Below, one piece after another: positions 12,363 through 22,354 of a DNA stretch of 64,000 nt (position 1 is its first letter; the number at the start of each line of letters is the position of its first letter). The notes beneath the pieces are model-generated. The model was given only the letters and a program-made list of their open reading frames with translations. It ran no database searches and was not told the origin of the DNA. Origin of the DNA: Sorghum bicolor (Eukaryota; Streptophyta; Magnoliopsida; Poales; Poaceae); the NCBI RefSeq assembly GCF_000003195.3, contig NC_012871.2, positions 49,592,345 through 49,656,344 on the forward strand, written 5' to 3'. The translations under genes were made by a program, and so were the position numbers.

Positions 12363-13922
12363 TGTAAGTGCATTCGCCCCCGATGTGGGTTTTGATAATT
12401 AATGACAATCAAAATAGGGACTAACATGTTTATCAAGCATAATCTATAGGTGTTAGTCCATGGAATCAAACGAAAACTTTCGGTGAATTATAGCACCCCT
12501 AAATTTCCAATGGATGAATGGTGTTTCGACTCAAGTGGCTACAAAGTTTTTATTCTTTGCTTGAGTTATAGGAAACGCCGCACTATCAAGAGGGATGCAA
12601 ATTGAGTTGGTAAGATGAGGACAAGGGTGCTCATGTCAACTTAGCTTTAGCGCTTGAGAGACACACTTGCACGCACAAACAACTAGGAAATTTCTTCTCT
12701 GCCAGGGTGAGCCGGTAGTACCGACCCTCAGGGCCGGTGGTACCGGTAGTGCCAGCCCTTCTCGTGAGTTTTGCGAGAAAATGAACTATCAGTAGTACCG
12801 GGCTCGGGCCGGTGGTACCGGCCATCACCAGTAGTACCGGCAGGCCAAATCTGCGCTGACTTTGGTTGCGAAGATTTGAACTGCCGGTGGTATCGGCCTT
12901 CCACCGGTGGTACCGGCAATGGTCGGTAGTACCGACAAAAGCCCGGTGGTACCGGTTGGCTTATTTCTCGCAAATCCTAGAGACTTCTTACCATTAGATC
13001 TGAGGTAGCCGGTGGTACCGGTGGTTACCCCGGTAGTATCGGTAGTTGTTCAGGACCTATGTATAAATAGCTCTTCCCTCATTTCTGACCGTAAGCTCTC
13101 CCATTCCTTCAACTCTACATTTGAGAAAATAGTCTGCAAACTTTGACTCACCCACTCTCTCTCCCTCTTTGCTCCTAGACTTTACTTCTTGAGAGATTCG
13201 AGCTAGAGAAGTGAGATTAGAGAGTTGGGAGCTTCGATTTGTGACTTGAGCACTTGGTTTCTTCGTCTTGCTGGTTTGGTTTGCATTTGTTACTCTTGGG
13301 TTCTTGGAACCCTAGCCGGCTAGGCGTTCTTCGTGGTCGCCCGTGTTGATTCATTTGTGAGGGCACCCCAAAGTGTTTGTATCCCCCTTTGATTCTTAGT
13401 GGAAATCTCGAGCTAACCTCAGTGGTTGCTTCGGGAGGAGACCTAAGTGGTCAGACCTTCGTGGTCACCTCAACAACGGGGACATAGGAACTCCTTCATG
13501 GGGATCGCCGAACCTCGGGAAAAATATCTTGTCTTACTGTGGAGGTAGCATCGACTACCCTTGTTCTTGTGTTCTTCATGTTCTTCCTCTCTACTCCCTT
13601 TCATAGGTGAACAAGGGCCGATCTACGTTTTGGAGAAGAACCGAGCCAAGGGAAGTTCAACATCATCCTCTACTACATCTAGGAGAGTGGGGTAACTCTC
13701 AGATCTGAAATCAAAACTCAATTTACTCTGATTCGTAGCTCTCATAGGGCGTCGGTAGTACCAGCAGTTGCGTCGGTAGTACTGGCTGTCTTACACCAGT
13801 AGTACCGGCCCAAATTGTCGGTAGTACCGACAGACTTTTAACTTCCGCAACTTGAGTTTTTGAGTTTTAGGTTTTTAAGATACGCCTATTCACCCCCCCT
13901 CTAGGCCAATTAGATCCTTTCA
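12363..13922 (+). repeat. 5' LTR of element B
   Basis: This 1560-bp LTR pairs with 20591-22175. Its U3-like part (12712-13055) and its end (13752-13835) carry many imperfect palindromes of the type CCGGTGGTACCGG and CCGGTAGTACCGG. A TATA box follows the first cluster. The LTRs differ by scattered substitutions and by an extra 26-bp palindrome unit in the 3' copy. Confidence 0.9.
13062..13069 (+). promoter_or_regulatory. TATA box of element B
   Basis: TATAAATA lies just downstream of the palindrome cluster in the 5' LTR; the same position in the 3' LTR (21316-21323) reads TATAAATA as well. This is the probable retrotransposon core promoter, and the palindromes upstream are candidate enhancer sites. 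Confidence 0.6.
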
Positions 13923-13924
13923 AT

Positions 13925-13936
13925 TGGTATCAGAGC
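13925..13936 (+). promoter_or_regulatory. Primer-binding site (tRNA-iMet type) of element B
   Basis: TGGTATCAGAGC starts two bases after the LTR end. It is the standard plant copia primer site, complementary to the 3' end of initiator methionine tRNA. Confidence 0.9.
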
Positions 13937-13986
13937 AAGGTTCCTTGTACAAACGCTTCACCGCGTGAGGAGCAACATTGGCCAAG

Positions 13987-15183
13987 ATGGATCAAATAGC
14001 ACAAAAGCAAATTGTTGATCAAATCATAACACAGATCACTGCATCCTTACAGCTGCAGCAACAAGAGCAAATGCAGAAGATGCAAGTAGAGCTTGACAAG
14101 ATGAGAGAGCTCCTAGGTAAAAACAATCATGAATCGGGTAGCGAAGATAAAAGTGAAGATGGTAGCAAAACATCAAAGAACTACAACAAAACTAGCTTTG
14201 ACTATGGTGATTCAAGCAAGAATCCAACCTTGCCGATGATCAATCCTGGAAAACCACCTACATTTGATGGTGTAAGGTACACCGATTGGGCTCATAGGAT
14301 GAAGCTACATCTCATAGCCGCAAGATGTTGGGAAGTGGTGGACATTGGAGTAAATCCACCTCAAAATCCAAATGAGTGGTCACCCGAAGATGAAAGAGAC
14401 TTTCACCTAAATGCAATGGCAGCGACCTTGATCTTGCAATGCCTCACTCCAGAGGATAACAACAAAGTGAATGGCATGGTGAATGCAAAGCAAATTTGGG
14501 ACACTTTGAAGGTGTCATTTGAAGGAGACAAAAGTGTAAGAGTTGGAAACATTGAACCCTTACAAAGTAAGATTGAGAACTTTTGCATGATTGAGGGAGA
14601 AACAACAAAGGCCATGTTTGATAGATTCATGTCCCTGATCAACCAAATTAGAGCACTTGGATCTACAACATGGGATGACAACTCTGCAGCAAGAAAGATA
14701 TGTAGAGTGTATAGACAAAAGAACAACATGCTTTCTTCCGTTATTATGGAGAAAGACAACTACCATACTATCACACCTCAAGATATTCTTGCAAAGTTAA
14801 TGCACCATGAAGTCTTGGATGATGAAGCTAAGGAAGCAATGAATCAAAGAAACAGCATTGCACTCACAGCATCACATGGAAGTGAATCAAGTCATTGTAA
14901 CAAAGGGTGTTGTGAGCATAAGCATAATGATGATGATGATCTTGATAATGAGCAAGCTATGCTAGTGGGAAACTACAAGATTTACTTGAGAATGAAGAAA
15001 GATAATATGAGGAGATATGGAGGAAACAAGCCATACAAGAAGAGGTTTTGCTATGAGTGTGGTGACACCGGCCATCTTGCGGCCGATTGTCCTAACAAAG
15101 AGAAGAAGTCAAGATACAATGAGCAAGGTGACAACAAGTATAAGGACAAGAAGATAGGTGAAGCACATCTAGGCCAAGAATAG
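13987..15183 (+). CDS. Gag of copia element B
   Basis: An open frame of 398 codons starts at the ATG at 13987 (MDQIAQKQIVDQ), about 50 nt after the primer site. The N-terminal part is a glutamine-rich coiled-coil-like segment. The middle shows the copia gag signature (PPTFDGVRYTDWAHRMKLHL, then ARCWEVVDIG, and IWDTLKVSFEGD). Near the end is a CCHC knuckle CYECGDTGHLAADC. The frame ends at TAG 15181-15183, but the same frame continues without break to 16422. In related elements a Trp usually occupies this place before the Ser/Asp stretch, so a TGG-to-TAG nonsense change is the simplest explanation. The product would be nucleocapsid forming cytoplasmic virus-like particles. Confidence 0.85.
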   Translation: MDQIAQKQIVDQIITQITASLQLQQQEQMQKMQVELDKMRELLGKNNHESGSEDKSEDGSKTSKNYNKTSFDYGDSSKNPTLPMINPGKPPTFDGVRYTDWAHRMKLHLIAARCWEVVDIGVNPPQNPNEWSPEDERDFHLNAMAATLILQCLTPEDNNKVNGMVNAKQIWDTLKVSFEGDKSVRVGNIEPLQSKIENFCMIEGETTKAMFDRFMSLINQIRALGSTTWDDNSAARKICRVYRQKNNMLSSVIMEKDNYHTITPQDILAKLMHHEVLDDEAKEAMNQRNSIALTASHGSESSHCNKGCCEHKHNDDDDLDNEQAMLVGNYKIYLRMKKDNMRRYGGNKPYKKRFCYECGDTGHLAADCPNKEKKSRYNEQGDNKYKDKKIGEAHLGQE

Positions 15184-16422
15184 CAATCCGACAGTGACAG
15201 TGATGATGACAATGACAATAAGAAGAAGAGTATGGCTGCCCTCGCCATACAAGAGGCATCTTCCTCAACAAACATCTTCACCAACAATGCTTCATCGACC
15301 TCTCTCTTTACCCGCACTTCTTCATCACCTAGACTCTTTGTCAACCTCTCCGACGACGCCCATGACATTCCTACATGCCTTATGGTAAGAGGAGATAAGG
15401 TACAATTTGAATCTTCTACTCACACCACTAGTGAATATGATAGTGATGATGAAGATGATGAAAACTATGCATCAAATCTCATTAAGAAATATGGTAAAGT
15501 TGCTGCAACTAAAATCCTAAAGCTAATATATGCTAAAGATAAGCTTGAGTCATTCATTGAGTCGCAAGGGGAATTGCTCCTAGAGGAAAGGGAGAAGAAC
15601 CAAGGACTTGAAGCATGTCTCTCCAAGGAAAAGGAGAGGGCTGATAAGTTGAGTGTAGAATTGTCTTTAGCCAAAGATGCTAATGAGCGTTTGTCTAAGG
15701 GACATTCTTCACTTAATGACTCTTTGACTAGCCTAAAGAATGATCATAGTTTGGCTCAAGAAAGCCTTACAAGCTTGACAACTAAATATCTTGAGCTTGA
15801 ACTAAACTATGACAAGCTTTGGACTAGCACCTCTACCATTTCTAAGGATTCCAAAGCTTCAACAAGTAAAAGCTCTGAAAGATGCTTAAATGTTGATATA
15901 AATGCTTGTGTTGCTAACCTTGTTGAGCTAGCAAATAAGGACAAGGAGATCCAAAGATTAAACACAATTGTCAAGATTGGTTGCAAGTGCAAGGACAAGC
16001 AACCGACAAATGTGTTCAAGGCATCAAGGCACCCCATAATCAAGGATGGCCTCGGTTACAATAGGTATAATGGTAAGGCCAATGGAAGAAACATGATAAA
16101 TGGGGTGGCTTGTGTGAAGTTCAACAAGAGTGTGCCTCTTGTTGACCTTATTGACAAGGTGAACAATGTTGCTACTCCTACAATTTCACGAACAAACAAC
16201 AAGAACATCAAGAAGAAGCAAGTGGAGGTGCCCAAGCAACAAGTGCCTATTCCACGCAATCACATTTGTGATTACATGTGTTGTTGGGACAAGGATGGCA
16301 AGATTGTTGTGAAGTATGTGGGTGCCCTAAAGAAGAGACAAATCTTAAGGAGTGTTTGGGTGCCCAAGTCTTACATTTCTAACCCCCTAGGTCCCATCTC
16401 GGGACCTGAAACAAAAGCTTAA
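15184..16422 (+). pseudogene. Gag-pol linker region of element B (coiled coil)
   Basis: This is the same frame as gag, beginning with an acidic Ser/Asp run and continuing through a motif HDIPTCLMVRGDKV typical of the linker in grass SIRE-like elements. A long predicted coiled coil (roughly 15530-15830, Leu/Lys/Glu/Ser heptads) follows, then a basic segment with the conserved end ILRSVWVPKSYISNPLGPISGP. The stop at 16420-16422 lies just before the protease, where the complete polyprotein would continue. Linker function is not established. It probably acts in particle assembly. Confidence 0.7.
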
Positions 16423-16434
16423 TCTTGTGTTGTA

Positions 16435-16530
16435 GGAATACTCCTCTGGTGGACCAAAATGGGTGCTTGATGATGGATGCACCAATCATATGACCAGAGA
16501 GAAGAACATGTTCACCTCCTTTCAATGAAA
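16435..16530 (+). pseudogene. Protease remnant of element B
   Basis: A short reading frame contains KWVLDDGCTNHMTR, matching the copia protease active-site region, where W-x-L-D-S-G-C-T-N-H-M is usual. The catalytic D-S-G is changed to D-D-G and the frame hits a stop soon after (near 16527), with further frame changes before the next domain. Protease activity is therefore unlikely. Confidence 0.7.
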
Positions 16531-16587
16531 TCAAGTTGCATGTGAAAGGATTGTCTTTGGTGACGATAGTAAAGGAGATATCCTTAG

Positions 16588-17791
16588 TTGGGTAAAATTG
16601 CTACCTCAAATGATAATTCAATTTCAAATGTATTACTTGTGAATTCGTTGGGATACAATTTGTTGTCCATCTCACAACTTTGCGAGAAGGGTTACAATTG
16701 TCTCTTTACAGATAAGGGTGTAGAAGTCTCTAGAAGGTCGGATGCCTCTATTTCTTTTACGGGTCAACATAAGGGCAAGCTCTATCTAGTCGATTTCTCA
16801 TCTAGTAGAGTGGGGTCCAAGACTTGTTTAGTGGCAAAATATAGCATGGGCTGGCTATGGCATCACCGTCTAGCTCATGTTGGGATGAGGAACATGGCTG
16901 ATCTTCAAAGAGGTGGATACATCCTAGGACTAACAAATGTTTCTTTTTGAGAAAGATAGAATTTGCAGTGCATGTCAAGCGGGAAAGCAAGTTGGAGCCA
17001 AGCATCCCGCTAAGAACATCGTGACTACATCAAGACCACTTGAGTTACTTCACATGGACTTATTCAGACCCAATGCTTATATAAGTATTGGAGGTAACAA
17101 ATATGGTTTTGTAATTGTTGATTTTTCTCGCTTCACTTGGGAGTTCTTTTTTAGAGATAAAGGTGAAACCCAAGGGATCTTCAAGAAGTTTGCAAGAAGA
17201 GCTCAAAGTAAGTTTGAAGTGAAGATCAAGAAAGTGAGAAGTGACAACGGGATAGAGTTTAGAAACACCAACATTGAAGCTTTCCTTGATGAAGAAGGCA
17301 TCAAACATGAGTTCTCGGTTCCATACACTCCACAACAAAATGGTGCCATAATAGAAATATCGGATGAATACAAGATTTCAGAAAAAGACTATTGGGCGGA
17401 AGCCATCAACACGTCATGTCATGCTATCAACCACTTGTAACTCCACAAGTTGAGGAAGAAAACCACCTACGAGCTTCTAACCGGTACAAAGCCTAAGGTG
17501 GACTACTTTAGAGTTTTTGGATGCAAGTGTCTCATACTTAATAAGAAATCCAAAAGCTCTAAGTTTTCACCAAAGGTTGATGAAGGTTTCTTACTTGGTT
17601 ATGGTACTAACGAACATGGCTACCATGTCTTCAATGAGACCATCGATCAAATTGAGATAGCGGTAGACATGAGCTTTGATGAAAGCGACGGCTCTCAAAA
17701 GGAGCAAGTCAATGCTGAAATTTTAGGTAAAGAAGAACCATCTCACCAAGTGATAAGGAAGCTTGCTACCGGTAAAGTAAGACCCGTTTAA
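16588..17791 (+). pseudogene. GAG-pre-integrase and integrase of element B
   Basis: The first segment (16588-16950) ends in the pre-integrase motif LWHHRLAHVGMRNM. The second (16937-17440) has the zinc-binding continuation CSACQAGKQ and the integrase core: LLHMDLF (first Asp), RSDNGIEF (second Asp) and QQNGAIIE (Glu region; usually QQNGVVER). The third (17450-17791) has the conserved KTTYELLTGTKPKVDYFRVFGCK of the integrase C-terminal part. The domains lie in different frames with stops between them, so the gene is broken at least twice. It would have inserted cDNA into the nuclear genome. Confidence 0.8.
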
Positions 17792-18036
17792 GAAGAAGAT
17801 GATGATGCACATAAGCAAATTCCTCATGATCCAAACTTGCATCATGGGTCAACCAATGCCCATGATGATACTTCCACTTCAAGAAGGGGTCATGACTCAA
17901 GGGAATAAGCAAATCAAGATTCACCACAAGCTCAAGACCCAACCAAGGTGGTGATCGAGACAATCAAGATCTTGATTCTCCAATCAACCAAGACTATGAA
18001 GATGAAGATGATGGTCTAATTCAAACAAGAACAGCA

Positions 18037-19125
18037 GTGCCTCACCCAAGAGTTCATCACTCCATCCAACGGGATCATCCCATTGACAACATTTTGGGAG
18101 ACACACAACGAGGGGTAACAACACACTCTCGTTTAGTTGGTTTTTGTGAATATTACTCTTTTGTTTCCTCGATGTTGCCAAACTGGGTGAAGAATGCTTT
18201 GAAAGACCCGGATGGGGTGATTGCCATGCAAGATGAGCTAAACAACTTCACCAAGAATAAAGTCTAGTCCTTGGTGGAAAGACCCAAGCAAAATGTGTTA
18301 GGTACCAAATGGGTCTTCCGTAACAAAGAAGATGAGTATGGCATGGTCACAAGGAACAAGGCACGATTGGTAGCCAAAGGTTTCGTTCAAATCAAAGGTT
18401 TGGATTTCGGGGAGACCTATGCACCTGCAGCTAGGCTTGAATCTATTCATATATTACTTGGCTTTGCTGCTCACCATGATTTCAAGTTATTTCAAATGGA
18501 TGTGAAAAGTGTATTCCTCAACGGCCCCCTCTCTGAAACCATGTATGTGGAGCAACCGCTGGGTTTTGAAGATCCACATCATTCTAACCACGTCTACAAG
18601 CTTGACAAGGCACTTTATGGGCTCAAACAAGTCCCTAGAGCTTGGTATGATTGTATCAAGGATTTCCTACTCAAACAAGGGTTTGAGATTGGAAAGGCTG
18701 ATCTCACTTTATTTACTCACAAAGTCAATAATGATATTTTTATATGCCAAATATATGTCGATGACATTATATTTGGTAGTACTAATGCGGATTTTAGTGA
18801 ACAATTTAGTAGGATCATGACCAAGAGGTTTGAGATGTCCATGATGGGGGAGTTGACATACTTTCTTGGATTTCAAATCAAGCAACTCAAAGACGGCACG
18901 TTCATAAGTCAAACCAAGTACACCACCGACATGCTAAAGAAGTTTGACATTAACAAGGCCAAACCCATAAAGACACCAATGCCAACAACCGGACATCTTG
19001 ATCTTGATGGAGACGACAAGGCCATTGATCAAATGGTATATCATTCCATGATTGAATCTCTGCTTTACCTTTGTGCGTCTAGGCCTGATATTATGCTTAG
19101 TGTGTGCATGTGTGTATTTGAATAG
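18037..19125 (+). pseudogene. Reverse transcriptase of element B, RNase H missing
   Basis: The lead-in (18037-18267) carries PNWVKNALKDPDGVIAMQDEL, typical of the RT N-terminal side. After a stop near 18267 the frame continues with TKWVFRNKEDEYGMVTRNKARLVAKGF, YAPAARLESIHILLG, the catalytic-site text FKLFQMDVKSVFLNG, YGLKQVPRAWYD and the polymerase box IYVDDIIFGST, followed by the connection part LYLCASRPDIMLSVCMCV. At that point similarity ends abruptly. The RNase H domain that should follow is absent and is replaced by unrelated AT-rich sequence. The polymerase core itself is fairly well preserved. Confidence 0.85.
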
Positions 19126-19389
19126 GCAAAAACTCTTGTGAAAAATTGTATGAATTTTTCAAAATCTATTTTTCACAGCTCAAATGTGTCCATAGTTATG
19201 TAATGGCTTCATGAAATCTAGACAAATTTGAGTTGGTTTGAGTATACTATGTGGTTCACCTCCTTTAGAATTTTTGCTCACTGGTTTTTGACCTACTGCA
19301 ACTTGACATTCAAGCATAACTGGAACACAGAGGTTATTTATCAGTTTTGGGCCACAGTTTACATTGATGTAGAGCACAAGATACTTCAC

Positions 19390-19950
19390 TAGATGACTGA
19401 GGGGCCTTCACTGCCACTATGATTACCGCCAGTTCTCCCACCTTCTTGGGTTTGATCACCATGACTGTGATGCTCCTAGCTTATATGGTCATTATCCAAA
19501 TGGTGTGGGCAGGGCTGATTTCATGAAACAGCCTAATGTTGATCTGACTAAGGCAAATGGTAAGACAGAAGGTGTAAAGCCCTATTTCTATGTGCTCAAC
19601 AATTTGCTCCGTGCTACTATTAACCCAAAGGTTGGTGATTCTACTTCAGTTCAGAATCATGCTCTAACCATCATTGTTTGCTTTGGGCTTAAGAAGAGGT
19701 TCAGTGTGACAGATCTCTTGTGGCATCACATTGAGGAGGGTTCCTAGACCTCCAACCAGTCCTTCCCTTATGCTCCGCATCTCATGTATATCATTGAGCA
19801 AGTCACTGACTGTGCACTCTAGCAAGACAGCAAGCACATGGACTAGAATGTCAGACATATATATGCTAAGTCCAAGCAAAGGGAAAGGGCTAGCAACAGA
19901 TGCTAGTGGCAACAGTGCATCACAAGATGATGAGGTGTAGCGTGACACTG
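19390..19950 (+). pseudogene. Extra ORF remnant between RT and 3' LTR of element B (env position)
   Basis: Plus-strand fragments give VLNNLLRATINPKVGDSTSV and, after a stop, SFPYAPHLMYIIEQVTD. This resembles a plant-specific ORF that I recall only loosely from other grass retrotransposons, with the pattern N-L-x-R-x-T-I-x-P-K-x-G-D and S-x-x-Y-A-P-x-x-M-x-x-I. Its function is unknown to me. The position between RT and the 3' LTR is where SIRE-type elements keep an env-like gene, but I see no signal peptide or transmembrane segment in the surviving part. Several stops make it a remnant. Confidence 0.5.
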
Positions 19951-20575
19951 AGTTTGAGCAGCAGCAGGGCTTTTAGTCAACCGGTGCCTTTGATCCCACC
20001 TATGGTGGTGGTGATGATAATGTTGAGTAGTTCACCTACTGCCTTTGCCCCTTGGAGCTTCATGAAGCCTACCCTTTTTGGAATTTGATGCCAAAGGGGG
20101 AGTGTTAGGCTTATCTCATATGGTATTAGGATTATCTCGTGTGGTGAACCATGTGGTAAACTTAAATTTTGTGTGTGTGATGGTTGATTGTCATCTAAAC
20201 ACCTTTGCTTCATTATTATATCCTGCTTGTGTTAGCTGATTTGGGATTGTGCTGATGCAATGTTGTTTATGAATGGTTATGATAAGCTACAAGTCCTTTT
20301 CTTTCTTGCATAGCCATTCAAGTTCTTTCTTTTTATTCTTTGTGATATATCTTGTCATATGCATCACACTTTCTTATCTCACACACACTTAGGCACCCCA
20401 CGGATTGCAAAATTTAGGGGGAGCTTGTTCTTAATGTATGCCATCTTGATTCTAATCAAGATTCGAAATTTTGAATTCAATGCATACATTAAGGGGGAGC
20501 TCAACTTGAATTTTGGAATTCAAAAGCTTCAATTCTTTCAATCTTTATAAGCCTAAGTTGGTTGTCATCAATTAC

Positions 20576-20590
20576 CAAAAAGGTGGAGTT
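20576..20590 (+). promoter_or_regulatory. Polypurine tract of element B
   Basis: AAAAAGGTGGAGTT directly precedes the 3' LTR start TGTAAGTGC. A similar purine run, AAAGGGGGAGTGTTAGG, lies near 20092-20108 and may be an internal relic. Confidence 0.65.
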
Positions 20591-22175
20591 TGTAAGTGCA
20601 TTCACCCCCGATGTGGGTTTTAATAATTAATGACAATCAAATTAGGGACTAACATGTTTATCAAGCATAATCTACAGGTGTTAGTCCATTGATGGAATCG
20701 AACAAAAACTTTCGGTGAATTATAGCACCCCTAAATTTCTAATGGATGAATGGTGTTTCGACTCAAGTGGCTACAAAGTTTTTATTCTTTGCTTGAGTTC
20801 TAGGAAACGCCGCACTATCAAGAGGGATGCAAATTGAGTTGGTAAGATGAGGATAAGGGTGCTCATGTCAACTTAGCTTTAGCGCTTGAGAGACACACTT
20901 GCACGCACAAACAACTAGGAAATTTTTTCTCTGCCAGGGTGAGCTAGTAGCACCGACCCTCAGGGCCGGTGGTACCGGCAGTGTCAGCCCTTCTCCTGAG
21001 TTTTGCGAGAAAATGAACTACCGGTAGTACCGGGCTCGGGCCGGTGGTACCGGCCATCACCAGTAGTACCGGTGTGAAACACCGGTAGTACCGGCAGGGC
21101 AAATCTACGCTGACTTTGGTTCCGAAGATTTGAACTGCCGGTGGTACCGGCCTTCCACCGGTGGTACCGGCAATGGTCGGTAGTACCGACAAAAGCCCGG
21201 TGGTACCGGTAGGCTTATTTCTCACAAATCCTAGAGACTTCTTACCGTTAGATCTGAGGTAGCCGGTGGTACCGGTGGTTGCCCCGGTAGTACCGGCAGT
21301 TGTTCAGGACCTATGTATAAATACCTCTTCCCTCATTTCTGACCGTAAGCTCTCCCATTCCTTCAACTCTACATCTGAGAAAATAGTCTCCAAGCTTTGA
21401 CTCACCCACTCTCTCTCCCTCTTTGCTCCTAGACTTCACTTCTTGAGAGATTCGAGCTAGAGAAGTGAGATTAGAGAGTTGGGAGCTTCGATTTGTGACT
21501 AGAGCACTTGGTTTCTTCGTCTTGTCGGTTTGGTTTGCATTTGTTACTCTTGGGTTCTTGGAACCCTAGCCGGCTAGGCGTTCTTCGTGGTCGCCCGTGT
21601 TGATTCATTTGTGAGGGCACCCCGAAGTGTTTGTATCCCCCTTTGATTCTTAGTGGAAATCTCGAGCTAACCTCAGTGGTTGCTTGGGGAGGAGACCTAA
21701 GTGGTCAGACCTTCGTGGTCACCTCAACAACGGGGACGTAGGAACTCCTTCGTGGGGATTACCAAACCTCGGGAAAAATATCTTGTCTTACTGTGGAGGT
21801 AGCATCGACTACCCTTGTTCTTGTGTTCTTCGTGTTCTTCCTCTCTACTCCCTTTCATAGGTGAACAAGGGCCGATCTACATTTTGGAGAAGAACCGAGC
21901 CAAGGGAACTTCAACATCATCCTCTACTACATCTAGGAGAGTGGGGTAACTCTCAGATCTGAAATCAAAACTCATTTACTCTGATTACGTAGCTCTCATA
22001 GGGCGTCGATAGTACCAGCAGTTGCGTCGGTAGTACTGGCTATCTTACACCAGTAGTACCGGCCCAAACTGTCGGTAGTACCGACAGGCTTTTAACTTCC
22101 GCAACTTGAGTTTTTGAGTTTCAGGTTTTTAAGATACGCCTATTCACCCCCCTCTAGGCCAATTAGATCCTTTCA
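20591..22175 (+). repeat. 3' LTR of element B
   Basis: This 1585-bp LTR pairs with 12363-13922. Palindrome clusters lie at 20945-21305 and 22003-22083. Compared with the 5' LTR it has an extra CACCGGTAGTACCGG-containing unit near 21070-21095. It is followed by the second GATGT target copy. Confidence 0.9.
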
Positions 22176-22329
22176 GATGTCTTCTATTCATACATCACCC
22201 TGCATAAAATAATAAAAATAGCAAAGTACAGGGGTAAAGCTGTACGAGAGAATTGATGATCTCAATCATATTAGTGATGCGAATGATGACTCATTATTCC
22301 GTATTCATTCCATATTAGTAATCAACCTT

Positions 22330-22346
22330 CCCCGGCAACGGCGCCA
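22330..22346 (-). promoter_or_regulatory. Primer-binding site (tRNA-Asp type) of element A
   Basis: The minus strand reads TGGCGCCGTTGCCGGGG, a perfect match to the complement of the plant tRNA-Asp 3' end, eight bases after the LTR boundary. The gag ATG lies at 22189-22191, about 140 nt downstream. A second partial copy of the site lies inside the LTR at about 22407-22425. Confidence 0.9.
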
Positions 22347-22354
22347 AAAATGCT

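Larger units (their letters stand above)
12363..22175 (+). mobile_element. Element B: Ty1/copia retrotransposon, complete but decayed
   Basis: The element is flanked by a perfect 5-bp duplication GATGT (12358-12362 and 22176-22180), with LTRs beginning TGTAAGTGCATTC and ending GATCCTTTCA. An initiator-methionine tRNA primer site adjoins the left LTR. The order gag, linker, protease, integrase, reverse transcriptase is the Ty1/copia order, and the long gag-protease linker plus an extra 3' ORF resemble the SIRE/Maximus group. Several stops and frameshifts, and loss of RNase H, make it non-functional. It sits inside the gag gene of element A. Confidence 0.9.
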
